Origin: Whalleya microplaca
Lineage: Eukaryota > Ascomycota > Sordariomycetes > Xylariales > Xylariaceae
Direction: 5' to 3'
DNA length: 64,000 bases
Assembly: GCA_022497155.1 (NCBI GenBank)
Contig: MU385711.1
Span: 930,001-994,000, forward strand
Shown: positions 1 through 11,999 of the stretch, piece after piece
How positions within the stretch are numbered: the stretch's first letter is position 1
Layout of the letters: each line of letters starts with the position of its first letter
Position numbers and translations under genes: made by a program
The notes under the pieces: model-generated
Seen by the model: only the letters and a program-made list of their open reading frames with translations
Told to the model about the DNA's origin: nothing
The model's database searches: none

Positions 1-1466
1 AGCAATTCCCATAGTCCGAAATAGCTTTCCTTCCCATCTATCTGTAAATATACAATTGGTACCCATACTAGAGCCCTACCTCTAGCTATAGTAGTCCAGA
101 CGTGAGTCTAAATAATATAATAGATAATTTTAAATATTCAATTTTCGAAATAATAATCTATAATAATTTTAAGTTAAAAATTATTAACGGATATAAAACC
201 GATAAACGACTTAATAAATTAATAAAACAATTAGTTAAAAACCAAACTATATAAAATAAAAAACTAACTAAATTATAAAACGAGATTAACGAGGTTAATA
301 AAAAAAGCAAACGTAAAAATTTAAAATAATAATATCGATATATACTAATCGATAAATTATTATATTATATTACCCCCGTAAGTAAAAAGAAACTATATAT
401 CTTATTAATATATATAAATGATATCTTTAAATTAATATATAATAATAAATACTATTTTAGCCTTAAGCGAATAATATAAAACCTCGATAAAGTTATAATT
501 TAAAACCTAATAAAAAAAGTAAAAACTTACATTAAATATTGTTTATAATACTTAGAACTTAAATAAAATAAAAATAAGCTAATAAAAAAATTATTACCTA
601 TTAATAACCTTATTATACCTTTTTATACCGTAATATAAGATTTTATTATAAGATTACCGACAGTTTTATCGAAAGGCTACTTTTAATATATTAATAGATA
701 TAATAATTTCGATACATTAATAACTACGGTATATAAATTTAGTAAGAAAGGTATATTAATACCAGAATATATTATATATAAAACTAAGAATTAGGCGATA
801 TTAATATTATACGCTTTTTTATTATATAACTAAGGAATTTTATTTAAGGCTATATTAAATAAAAACTTAAAATTTATATTTAATATATAGCAAATAATAT
901 TCGCTAAATTTAGTACTAAATTAGCAATATTAATAAGCTATTACTTTTAGACCGATAAATAATCCGAATAACGGAATTAAAATATCGAAATAGCCATACG
1001 ATATTACTATAATATAACGGACGTATTATAGCCGGATATTATACCAGCATTATAATATAACTTTAATAATTTTAAGTTATCGGTATTAAATAAATCGCTA
1101 AATAAAATAGTTTACAGCTTTAAACCTAAATTAATTATATTATCGCTAGAAATACTATATAATAATATCAATTTTAATATAATAAAGTAACTTTACTAAA
1201 AAAAAGCGAAAGCAGCTATCGACTTCGCAGCTATAAATTTAAAAATTAGGTACGATAATAAATATAACCTTATCGCTTTTAACGTCAGCAATAAGGTATA
1301 TTTGTAACTATATAAAAGTTATACCTTACCCGGTAAACCATTATAAAAATAGTCGAAATAACAAATAAGCCTATTAATAGTTATTAGACGGATCGGCGAT
1401 CTGGCGTATAAACTTAACTTCTTATAATATTAGCAAATATACCGAATAATCTTAATCGTATATTTA
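1..1466 (+). pseudogene. Older gypsy element: integrase part of pol, interrupted at 1466
   Basis: The plus-strand frame, read through stops, gives an integrase. A zinc-binding-type N-terminal region lies near 360-600 (PPVSKKKLY). The catalytic core follows, with TVYKFSKKGILIPEYI, KFIFNI, and NIEIAIRYYYN near 980. The C-terminal region reads KVYLQLYKSYTLPGKP and VIRRIGDLAYKLNF (near 1290-1410), in place of the common KVYLRLHKGYxLPGKP and VxxRVGRLAYELDLP. The frame runs into the nested element at 1466 and resumes at 11564. It is similar to, but clearly diverged from, the integrase of the nested element. Bases 1-115 are less AT-rich and may not belong to it. Confidence 0.8.
1462..1466. repeat. 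Target-site duplication ATTTA, left
   Basis: The five bases directly left of the left LTR are ATTTA and match the five bases directly right of the right LTR (11559-11563). A 5-bp duplication is usual for Ty3/gypsy integrases. Confidence 0.92.
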
Positions 1467-1637
1467 TGTGAGGTCTGTATATGTATTGATTGATGATCCT
1501 CTAAGCTATCTGTGTATAGGTGAAGCTATAGCTATATAAGGAGAGAGGTGGCTGTGCCACCTCCTCAGCCACACACCTGCGGCTGAGCCACAGAGGGTGT
1601 GTATGGCAGAGAGTGTGTATGGCTGCAAAGCCTAACA
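1467..1637 (-). repeat. 3' LTR of the nested gypsy element (left copy)
   Basis: This 171-bp LTR matches 11388-11558 except at seven positions. It keeps a G or C at all seven (1488, 1495, 1501, 1510, 1566, 1585, 1626), so it is the less mutated copy. It is much richer in G and C than the element's interior. Confidence 0.95.
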
Positions 1638-1654
1638 AACACCCCGCCCCCAAG
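1638..1654 (-). promoter_or_regulatory. Polypurine tract before the 3' LTR
   Basis: On the minus strand CTTGGGGGCGGGGTGTT directly abuts the 3' LTR. A G-rich purine run here is where plus-strand priming occurs in LTR retrotransposons. It fixes the element's orientation as minus. Confidence 0.7.
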
Positions 1655-1859
1655 AAAAAATAACGTCCTCGTTATTTATCAACCGTAGCAAAAGCAACAA
1701 GTTCATCAGTTTTATCATCAATCACCATCGTTTCATCCCCAGAATTTTTTTTCATCAATAGCAACACATTTGCCATCTCAAAATTAAAACGTTCCAAAAC
1801 GCCGTCCCCATCATCCTCGAGCGAGCCAAAAGTTCCTTCAACGAAAGAGGTTTCGCCAA

Positions 1860-2095
1860 TAATAGTACATATATCAGAGGCGTCCTCGGTTCAACGATAG
1901 TACATATATCGATAAGGTATAAGTGTCGTGACAGTACGTATGTCAACAACGGAGAATAGGGTCGGATAGATGAGCGTCGTAGCAGTACGTATGCCAACGA
2001 CGGAAGTTAGAATATGATAGGATGGGATACCGTCAAGGGCAGTACGTATGCCGGTAACTTGAGGTAAGATATTCGTTGCGATAGTATATATATCG
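1860..2095. repeat. Array of short palindromes with a shared GTACGTA-like core
   Basis: At least six copies occur: near 1861, CGATAGTACATATATCG near 1894, TGACAGTACGTATGTCA near 1929, AGCAGTACGTATGCC near 1982, GGGCAGTACGTATGCC near 2037 and CGATAGTATATATATCG near 2078. The core is shared, while the outer arms change together (CGATA/TATCG, TGACA/TGTCA, GGCA/TGCC). Spacing is uneven, about 35-57 bp. Read on the minus strand, the better-preserved copies would encode AYVLP-like repeats. Confidence 0.65.
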
Positions 2096-2399
2096 ACAGT
2101 CTGAATCCTGCTTGCTAATTCGCATACATCAATCATCGATGCGTATCGTTTGTCACCCAACGCCGAACGCTAAGAAAAAGCCAAAAAAAGAAACCGAAGA
2201 AACGGCAGAAATCCGAGGAAACGAAAGAAACCAAAACGGACAACCAAACTAAAAGAGTAGACGAATATAATCAGTCGCCATGCCTACGTTTAGGGATCGC
2301 CGGCGCTGATATATATGGAATAAATAGCTTATTTGTTTCGGAACGAATAGTTATTTTTACGAACGAAACTATTTGCTACTTAATGTTATCGAAAAACTC

Positions 2400-3727
2400 T
2401 TTAAGGTTTTATAAAACATTATAAATATTGTCGTAAATACCGGCTTATATTAAACTAACCGCATTGTTAAAGTTGCTTTAAGCGAGACAGATTTCTTCGT
2501 TAAACTTGTCTTTCGCGGTATTTAATTCGTTATCCAGTCTTATTTGGAAGTCTGCTAGCTCGGTATCGATTTTTCGCTTAATAGTATTTATCCTTTTAGC
2601 AAGTACTCGCGAGGTCTCGTTCGCTGTTAGGTTATCTACCTTTGCTTGCACGCTAATAATATCCTCTGCCGACTTTTAATAGGAGGCAACCAATTAATTA
2701 TATTTTTTCTTTAAGACAGAAACTCGACCTTTTAGCTTTAGAATCTCTTGTCTAGCTTCTTGGATTTCTTCCCAGTTCTCGAATAATATCGTACATAATT
2801 TTGCGTTTACGGAACTAACGCCTTTATATACATTATCATTATTTACTTAGGATTTGCGATTTTTATCGGAATATAATATTACTGGACAGTTTAATACGGC
2901 CTATATTCTCTTTTTGGCTTTATTTAATATACCGGACGTCGAGGTATCGGCTGGCGCGAACCGCACCGTTTTGCCGGTATTCTTATTATTTCCGAGCCCG
3001 GGTAGCCCCAAGTTCTAAGGTCCGGCAGGAACATTGTCGACTCTAGTGAGATCGATCGTTACGTCCTCGGTAAGATCTATTTCGTTGTCCGCAGTAAGAT
3101 CTATTATAGTAGTATTAGTAATAACCTCTTTTTTAACAAGCTATCGGAGATTTAGATTTATTAAAGTTTCGCCTCATCGTGATTTAGCGGGATTTAAATT
3201 CGTTAAATTTACACCTCGCTAATTGTCAGTATTCTGTCTTATTAATAGTTTATTTAATAGCTATATTAATCCGGTCTTTTTTAAAAGAGCTACGATTTTT
3301 TTAAAAACGAAACCTACACTATTATAGGCATTACTATATAATCTAAAAGCTTTCAGCTGCTTTTTATTTAGTCGCGGCAATTTTATTATTAGATTTATTG
3401 CCTACTCTTGCTATAAAGCCTTTAGTTTTTCCTTAACTTCCCTATATAAGATAATTTTTGCTACTACTTTACCGGGACGAAATAGCTTTATATATATTAG
3501 CGTTTTATTAATATCTATTTAAAGCACTATAGGCATATCTAATAAAGCTCGCTCCTAAAAGGTTTTAATATCTTTAAACAAGACTGCAGGTATATTTTTA
3601 GCGGTATATTTTCGCGGGTTTTTTATTAGGATAATTATAAGCGCGAAATCCATTTCTTTTAATTTCGATATAATAGTTTTTTAGCAAGTAGTATTTCGTC
3701 TTTATTCGCTCTGCTTATTTTCGCCAT
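2400..3727 (-). pseudogene. Extra 3' reading frame downstream of pol (nested element)
   Basis: Beyond the chromodomain, a minus-strand frame opens with MAKISRANKDEILLAKKLLY (ATG at 3727). It runs with only RIP-type stops through EVKEKLKALQQEQ, a linker with VRFAPADTSTSG, and a long heptad-like, charged stretch near 2470-2780 that looks like coiled coil (for example NWEEIQEARQEILKLKGRV and AKRINTIKRKIDTELADFQ). Ty3/gypsy elements do not normally carry a frame here. It is not recognisably an envelope gene: I see no signal peptide or membrane segment. A similar frame appears in the older element at about 12540-14410, which argues that it belongs to the family and is not chance. Function unknown. 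Confidence 0.5.
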
Positions 3728-3949
3728 AACTATAAACCGGATATTTCTTTGCCGCTACTATATTAAGTTTTATAAGAAGGTATATATTAAAGATAATATA
3801 ATATTTAGCTATACTGCTAACGAAATAAGTCCGTAACGAAATATGATATTATAGGAAGCAGAGGTTCGTATTTTTTCTTCTTATATTTATACTGCTTAAA
3901 GCGTTATATATAATAAGTGGAGGTTAATGTATAGACGATATACGAGATG

Positions 3950-6900
3950 TAATGGCGAGCTTCCTTAGGAGTATCTCCGTGGCAGCTGCACCTCGATATT
4001 CGTCTTCGGGATGGTGCGGACGATCTTCCAGTCCTAACCTGGATCGGAATTTGAATCAGCCGGAGTGGAAGGACCGGTATTTAAATCAGTCGGAGCGGAA
4101 GGAACTGCCACCTCGGGAACAACTGCCACTCCGGATGTTGTCCCAAGCTTAAGCTCGTCTAAAGACAGCTTATTTTTTACGTCGAACTTGGTCACCAGTT
4201 CGGATGCGTTCTATATGAGCAATTCTCGTGGGTACCACTTATCGTACGTTGCCTCGTACCCCTTCTAACGTACCAGATACTCCAGGACAGAATAGCCACC
4301 GATTTTCGATATTTTACGTTTAAGCAGCCGGTCGATTTCGAAAGATTTCCACTCTTCGCTATCTCTATTAATAAATACTTATCCTAGCCTAGGCTTTTTG
4401 CGATGCCATAAATCCTCGCCTGTCGGAGCTGGAAACAGTTGCGCCATTAAGACTACCCGGTAAACCTTCCAGTATTTGGGAAAATTTAGTTCGTACGCCA
4501 GGTTTCTTATACGTTTAATAATTATAAGGGGTCCGGTATATTATTAGCTCTATTTCCTTAGCGGATCGCCTAGCAAATAATATCCTTTATATAGTTTTAG
4601 GTAAACTTTTTTACTTATATTAAATAAAAGCGGATTATGTTTTAAATTATACCATATTTTAATATTATCGGCTACAAAATCAATAGCGGCTTTCGCTTTT
4701 TTTTAATACAAATTACAAAAAGTTTCGTAATCGATAGCTTTTTTAGAAACTTCTAATATAAATAAAACTAAATTAGATTTAAAACTATAAACCATTTTAT
4801 TAGAAAATCTACCTAAGACTAACGACTTTAAGTTATTTAGGTTATATTATAAAGCTGGCAGTAAAATAGTCTACCGCATACCCGTTACTACTATATAATA
4901 CCTAATAGCTATCTCGATATCCTAGTTTCTCTATTCTAACTACCTATCTGTTTAAGGATAGTAAACTATCGATATAACGAGCTTCGTTCCGAATCGGGCG
5001 AAAATCGTCTGCTATATTTCGCTAATAAATTTAAGGTCTCTATTAAAGACAACTTTACGGGATATACCCTAGTTATAAAATAGCAATATTTATAACACTA
5101 TATCGGCCTATATTTTCGCTATATATATAGAGTGGCCCGCAATTAGTATATATTTTTTTAAGAATTTATAAACTATAATTAAATGCGTATCGATTTTATC
5201 AAAACCTGGCATATATTATATAATACCGAGCAAGAGTTCTTTCGGTAATTTAATTATAAAATTTTATACTAGTATATAAAACGGAATAGGGAGGCTATTT
5301 ATAAATTATAATTAACTAATCGGCTTAGATTTATTTTACTTACATTTAAGGCAATCGGGATATTTACAAACGTAATCCTATAGTTTTTTCGTTAGATTCG
5401 GGATAGTTATACTTTTAAGGTTTTATGCCATTTTTTTGGGACCGAAATAATGCTTTTTGTTATATATAGTATCGAAAATGTCACCTATATAAGTATTTAA
5501 TATATATAACCGCCGCTAACTATACTCCGCGATATAATATAAAAAACCGTTATCGGATAATTTATAACGATAACTGTACTACTTTTTCTTGCCGGATTTT
5601 AGCGTTACGATTAGCTTACGCCATTTCTACTCACTTTTATACCTATTACGTAACTTTTATCGGAAATTATTACTTAGCGTTATTTCTATAATAGCGATAT
5701 AACCGAAGTTATTAAAAATATCTTTTAAAATATTTCGTATTTTATTTTTTATATTATCTTACTTAGGTTTAATTAGAAGCTTAAATAATATATCCGGTAC
5801 TAGGTTTAATCTTCCTAAAATATATCGCACGTTTAGCCGAAACTGTAATAGATATATCGATACTGTTATAAGCTTACTATTTATCTTTATTAGATTTGCT
5901 GACTTTAAACTGGTTTAATTTATAATAACCTAAGTGGCCCGATAATTCGTTAGTATAATAACGCCTTATATATAAAACTGAATATATATTTGCAGCTAAC
6001 GATATATCTATATAAAATAGGAAACTTCGAGCTCTATTACTTCATACCGTATTTTAGCGCTAGTTAGCGTCTTAGATAAAAATATAATAGGGAGTATTGA
6101 ATCGACAGGTATATTAACGTTATTTTAAGGTATAACTAAATGGAAAACTATTACGCTATATCCGCGTTTTTTAAAAACGTCAATCTTAATAAACGTAATC
6201 TCGTTATAATTCTAATAAATTAGGTAATAAGGGTTACCTAATTAGTCCTATAGAATTATAAAAGATTTACGTTTTTTTTTTAATAGCTTAAATTTTATTT
6301 TTGCGGTATACGTTCTTTATCTGTTAACGGATTTAGGTATCTGGTTTGCGTCTTATCCTTTCGCTAAAAATTAAGTTTTACACTATTATAAGGGATCGAC
6401 TTTTTGCTAGTACTACGGCACGAATTTCCGGAGAAACCTAGTTATACTAATATACGTTTTAAGGGTATTAAGCGTAATAGGTATAGCAATATCCCTAATT
6501 GCCTAAATCCTATCGTCCGTTATTAAGACTCCGGTGCTATCCATATTAAAACCGAATAACTTAATAAATAAATAAGCGACGAAAGATTTCTTAAGGTTTA
6601 AAGCGATGCCGATTTTCTCGAATTTATTTAATACAACTATAACGTATTTAATATACTCTTCGGCATTCTAGCTAAAGGTAATAATATCGTCGATATAAGC
6701 CGCTATAAATAAAAAAAATTTATATAGCTTCTAATCTATAAACTGCTAGGTATAGGCTGGGCTATTTCGAAATCCCATAAATATAACATTAAATATTTTA
6801 AATTCTCGCAGCGATATAATTATTATCCGGTTCTAATAGTCCGGGTATACCGGTAGTTAGTAAAAAAACTTAGAACAGTCGAATACCGAAAAATAAATAT

Positions 6901-9900
6901 ACTCTTTTAATTTTTTTATAATCGACTTTTAGGTAAGTAATAAATAGGCGTTTGGCACGACTATTTTATTTAATACTTTTAAATTAATTATAACGCGGCC
7001 CTTTCGTATACCGTTAACAGTTCGCTAAACGACAAAAACTAGATATCTAAAAAAGATAAGCTTGGTTTACTATCCCATCTTATATTCTTAATATATCTTG
7101 CCGAAAATTTTGTCCAGAAGTTTTTGGTTTTCGATACCTAAACCGTACGGCCGTATAGTTATAGACTTAAATTAATTTTGCCATCCGTTAATAAGGTCGA
7201 TAGTTATCTTTTTATTATCCGGGAGCTTTATAATGCCGCAATCTCTCTACAATTTCTTGCTCTCGAAATATTTCTTAAAATATTTTGCCAGCTTAAGCTC
7301 TACATTATATATATACATTCCGTATTTCGTCCTAATTTCAAAGATATTCCCTGGTTTAACTATACTTAATAACGGTAGCTTATTACCGACATAAATCTTA
7401 TTTTCTTTTACCGCTATCCACACGTTATCAGTAGTAGCTTTATCGGAGCGAAAAGCTTGTACCAAATTATCGGAAATCTCAAACTCCGAAGCTAGCTATA
7501 TATTATCTTACGCGTTATTACCTAATATAACGGCTATAGCAGTTTACGCTAGCGAAGCTTTTTCCCATATTATAGCTACGTATTTTTCGTTATAGTAGTT
7601 TTCGATATAACCTAAGCGGGCCTTACGACAAATTTGTCTTAGCTTATCGGAATTATTAACAACCGCTACGACTTTTTATAACTTGCCATTAATTATAGCA
7701 TTAAACGCGCCGGGATATTCGGCAATAAATATATAATCCCTGGCTACGCCGTTTTTGTTATATCTAAAAAGATCTATATATTATATAGAAATAGCTATTA
7801 TAAAGTGTAAGGGTATTACTGTATTACAAGCTGTAGTAATACGGCGTTATATTACCTCCTTTTTCCTAGTAAATTATATAAATACCTTAATATTGTTATA
7901 TAAGCCGAAGGTAATAGTACTTATTTTATAGCTTATTTCCGCCTCGTTAATATCGAAGAAATCCGAGCCGAGCAATAGGTTTAGCTTTAGTTTGTCGGTA
8001 AGCTATGCGGAGTAAAGGAACTTTGCCAGTTTTTCTATACCGTCTCTCGTTTTACCCTTAACTGTAAACAAAAAGGAAGCCTATTCCCGCAAGTTAATTT
8101 ATCCGCCGATACCGTTAACCGTAATAGATTCCTTAGTCGAAATTATAACGTCGTTAGCTTTTTTCGATAGCCACTTCCTATCTACTATAAACCGGGAATA
8201 GCTAATATTACCGTAAATAGTAATCGGGTTTTCGCTTTTTTTAGGCATTACGTTTATTATTAAATAGGTATAGCTCTTTATCGGGACGCCGTCCTTTCTG
8301 TTAAAGCAAATATTACGGGGCTAAGCAATAAGTAGCGTAAAAAAGTCGTTAGGGTTAAGAATCTCGCCGGGGTAATTTTTGCCATCGCTAAATAGCGAGG
8401 TAACGAGCAGCTTTATATCATTATCTTCCGGCTATATAGCAATAAAAGCTTTATCGATAACATCCTCTATTTAAACAGGTAAAAAGCGTATTTTAATTAA
8501 AAATGCTAACATATATTAAATACTGTAAATAAAAAATACAGAATTATTTTTACATAATTTATCGTAACGTCGATAAGTTAGTACATCAAGCGTTTTAGCT
8601 ACTTCACTTTAAGCACGGCAAAAATAAATATAATCAGTTTTATTAAAAGCTACCTAATTATTGTATATAATAAAAGCTTTTTCCTCGCCTTTTTTGATAA
8701 CTTCGTTATTATAGTAATAACCGTTATCGTATAACTACTATTTCTAATCCGCCAGTTCTCTATTATCGGAGTCTAAAAAAATCTCGTCCTTAATTCCGAT
8801 ATAAACATATCTTAACAGTCTTAGCTTATATTATCGATAGTATTGATAAGTATACGGGCAAAAAAAGCGACGAAAGCCAAATTCTTATCTAGCGCGGGAT
8901 CCTTCTCGGCCGAAACTTTATTCACGGAATAATCCTCTAGCCTGGCCAAAACGTCCACGGCCATAAAATCCTCGACCGCGGTTCTGGAATCCACAATCCT
9001 GGAATCTTTGGCTATACCGTCTACAGCTGGATTTACGGTAACCTTTACGATTGTCGTTTCCGGCATAACCTGGGGTACGGCCAGCTAACCAGTTGGCGTA
9101 ATCCGCGCTAGCCTTCTCTTCCACTATAGTATATGCCGTATTAGCCATAATTAATTTCTGCTTTAGAGGTGCTTTTATAAACCTTAGGATCTTATTTAAA
9201 ATTGCCGGAATAAATATTACTGTTTATATAACGGGATTTTGTTATCCGGCAAATAGTAGTTTATCCCGCAAAATCTTTTATTTCTTTTCGATCCGAGATA
9301 AAAAGGTATTAATTAATATATTAATAATAAGACTATCCATATTCTTTTTTAAAATAAAATAAAGGCTATTTTATATTTAAAAGAAGTACTAGATATTTTT
9401 ATTTATACCAAAAGCTTTAATATAATAAATAATATATATAGCCTACGTATAAATAAATATATCGGCTAAAATAAAAGTCTCCGAATATTTAGTTTCGTCA
9501 AATTATAACTACTTAAAAATATCTGCTATTTTGATCTTAAACTTCTCGCATACTTTAGTTAGTATAAATTTTAAATCGTCTCGTATAAATGCCTTATATA
9601 GCTTGTCTAATTACGCGGACCACTAAATCTAGGCGTCTCTATAAAAAAGAGCGGGGAAATTCTCTTTTAATACGCCTTTTTTATATTTGTCTTAAGCTAT
9701 TTTGCGGATTATATCAGCAAATTAATAAGGATTTTGCTAATAAATATTTTAACTAATTATAATATTATTGTTACTTTTAAAACTTTCGTTTATATTAGGT
9801 TAAAAGAAACCGATATATTAAAGCTTCTATTCGAACGAAATAAATCTAATATTATTATTTTGCGCTATAGCTAACGTAATATTATTAATCTTAGCTAAAG

Positions 9901-10550
9901 TGTCTGTTACGGGACCGCTTCCGATAGCGAGATTAAATGTAGCGATATATTCGGCGATTTTTCGCTTTAAGTCTTATTACTAGTTACTCTAATTGCCTAA
10001 TATATTGGCTAATACGGGGGTAGAACGAAAGAAAATTAAATTAATAAATAAATAAAGTAAGTTTTGCGAGTGTGAATTTTATAAGTATTGCGATAAGGCT
10101 GGATGTATAGGTATTCTAACCATTAAATTTTGATTTCGTGTCTACGGTAATAGTATTAGATAGGGTTTTAGGGGCGTAATAAGTGTTCTAATAAGCGAAA
10201 TTAGGTTCCTTTTACGTAAGGATAATATATTAGGTGCTAACGAACTAAGGTTTCGTTTGCGGGAAAAAGGGGTTTTATTTAACGAACCAGGGTTTCGTCT
10301 AATATCGTCCTTTAGATCCTCTGTAATAACTTTTTAATTATTAGGAGGTAGGTCGGGCTGTCTTTGTCTAACCGGATTTGCCTGTAAAGCTTTTAGTAAA
10401 TTTTATATTTTTTTGTCGGAAAATTCTATACGTTACCTTATAGATAGCGACTTATTAGGATTGTTATTAAATCGTTAACGATAAAAAAGCCGTCTCTTGT
10501 TATTCTTATCTACCGGTCGTGGTGGCTAGGCTGGAGTAACTGGGCTAATA
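3950..10550 (-). pseudogene. RIP-mutated gag-pol of the nested gypsy element
   Basis: Reading the minus strand through stop codons gives recognisable Ty3/gypsy domains. A Gag or protease-side region lies near 8820-9150, with two overlapping open stretches. Reverse transcriptase follows, with GRVIINLKVLNKIVVPNAY near 6950-7012 and the catalytic AYIDDI at about 6683-6700. RNase H is near 6000-6150 (FLSKTLTSAKIRYEVIELEV). The integrase core lies near 4890-5650 and contains NRDLKFISE and YYPQTDRQLEQRNQDIEIA, equivalent to the D and E regions of the DDE site. A chromodomain is at about 4215-4357 (EWKSFEIDRLLKRK ... KWYPREL). In the chromodomain the expected VRWKGY reads VR-stop-KGY, a TGG-to-TAG change. 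Outer limits are approximate. No functional protein can be made. Confidence 0.85.
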
Positions 10551-11367
10551 GGCGAGGGATTCTAGACTTACTATATATAAATATTCGCTTTCTGGACTGC
10601 TGCTCGCGCCACGTGTGTCTCTAATATCCACCTTTCTGGATAGTCCTTCAATTAGCTGTGCCGTAACGAGACACGAACTTCTGCTAAAATTGCCTATCGC
10701 TTGTTTAGGGGCAATAAAGTAACGAAAGTCCTAATCTTATTAATAATTTCGTTATTAAGTTTCGTCACCTAGATTAACCTTTAGTTATCTGAAAGGAAGT
10801 TCCAAGCTTCGTAACAAAGTCTGACCTGCTTATCAGATATATGAGAGAAAAGGGGGAGTAGCGTTTTCGTATCTATGCTGTAAACTTAAAACTAGGGGAA
10901 TAGCGTCCGGAATAACGTTTGACTAGTGTCAACAGTGCTGACAATAACGTCGAGTCAATGACGATGCCGAAACAAAGCAGGCAAAGAAGGAGTATAGGAA
11001 GAGAGAAGAGAGACGAAAATCCGGTGATCTTGTCGTTCTAGGTATTTTAGTGTTTTGTTGCGGCGGGAGATAGTTGTTAAATAGGGGTATAGTATTATGG
11101 CCAAAAGCTCCGTTTTTGAGGCAGAAAGTTGGCTTTTGTTATTGGATAAATCAAGTTTACTATCGAATTGTTTTAACCGATGACGACGGGCAGACAATTA
11201 ATGGAAATAAGATGGTTAGTAGTAATTAGTGGTCGATAGTCAAAATCGTCCGAGAAGTCGATCTCTTAACCACGCATTGCGTGAGCAGATCACGATAACG
11301 AAACGCAAGCGTTTCGTTTTTTTGTTAAAAAGGGATCTTCAGGAATAAAAATAAAGACAAAAGGGGA

Positions 11368-11385
11368 ACGACGCAGGTGCTACCA
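11368..11385 (-). promoter_or_regulatory. Probable tRNA primer-binding site
   Basis: Two bases inside the 5' LTR (minus strand) comes TGGTAGCACCTGCGTCGT. A TGG start two bases from the LTR is the usual form of a minus-strand primer-binding site, with TGG pairing to the tRNA CCA end. The priming tRNA was not identified. Confidence 0.6.
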
Positions 11386-11387
11386 TT

Positions 11388-11558
11388 TGTGAGGTCTGTA
11401 TATGTATTAATTGATAATCCTTTAAGCTATTTGTGTATAGGTGAAGCTATAGCTATATAAGGAGAGAGGTGGCTGTGCCACCTCCTTAGCCACACACCTG
11501 CGGCTAAGCCACAGAGGGTGTGTATGGCAGAGAGTGTGTATGGCTGTAAAGCCTAACA
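11388..11558 (-). repeat. 5' LTR of the nested gypsy element (right copy)
   Basis: This 171-bp LTR is the partner of 1467-1637. All seven differences are G-to-A or C-to-T in this copy. Five are in CpA context (reading the mutated strand) and two in CpT, which fits RIP acting on this copy after insertion. Confidence 0.95.
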
Positions 11559-11563
11559 ATTTA
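11559..11563. repeat. Target-site duplication ATTTA, right
   Basis: This is the right partner of 1462-1466. Removing the element and one ATTTA copy rejoins the older element's pol frame, giving ...VYLFLALKKLDPYNRK, which runs straight into that element's chromodomain. Confidence 0.92.
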
Positions 11564-11960
11564 TTCCTAGCTTTAAAAAAACTAGACCCTTATAATCGAA
11601 AGCAACCAATATTTAAATAAATTATTATCGAAAAAAACAATAACAAATTTAAATCGTACGAAATAAAACAATTATTAAAACAACAGATTAATTATACCGG
11701 AAAAAGGCTAATCTTAAAATACCTCGTTAAATAAAAAGGCTATATAATAATCGACAATTAATAATACCTAAAAGAATTATTTATATAAAACGCGGCAAAA
11801 CTAATAATAAAATTCGATATTAAATATAAGCTAATATTAAAAAAGCTAAAATATAAAAGAACAAACGACATACCAATACTAACAGAAATACCGGAAACAA
11901 CAGACAACTAAAAACTAATTAATATTATACTAAAGACAAATATAGAAATACCGATACCTT
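11564..11960 (+). pseudogene. Older gypsy element: chromodomain part of pol, resumed after the insertion
   Basis: The frame broken at 1466 continues here with LKKLDPYNRKQPIF, then a chromodomain-like stretch, KFKSYEIKQLLKQQINYTGK ... ILKYLVKQKGY ... YLKELFIQNAAKLI (Q marks stop codons read as Gln or Trp). It compares well with the chromodomain of the nested element (SFEIDRLLKRK ... EYLVR-KGY ... WYPRELLI-NASELV). The resumed frame confirms that the 10-kb insertion split a single gene. Confidence 0.78.
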
Positions 11961-11999
11961 AATAAAAATTACTAAACTAACATACGCCATTAATAAATT

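Larger units (their letters stand above)
1467..11558 (-). mobile_element. Complete but mutated Ty3/gypsy LTR retrotransposon (youngest, nested)
   Basis: Two 171-bp direct repeats bound this element, each beginning TGTGAGG and ending CCTAACA on the plus strand. A 5-bp target duplication, ATTTA, lies just outside both ends. Read on the minus strand the order is 5' LTR, primer-binding site, Gag-like region, reverse transcriptase, RNase H, integrase, chromodomain, an extra 3' reading frame, polypurine tract, 3' LTR. This is the gag-pol order of Ty3/gypsy chromoviruses. Nearly every frame is broken by TAA/TAG where Gln or Trp codons would be expected, the signature of C-to-T RIP mutation, so the element is dead. 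It lies inside the pol frame of an older relative. Boundaries are seen directly in the sequence; the domain calls come from reading through stops. Confidence 0.93.

Noticed and set aside
7178..7369. Plus-strand frame of 63 codons in the AT-rich block
   Set aside because: It is antisense to the region just before the reverse transcriptase of the nested element.
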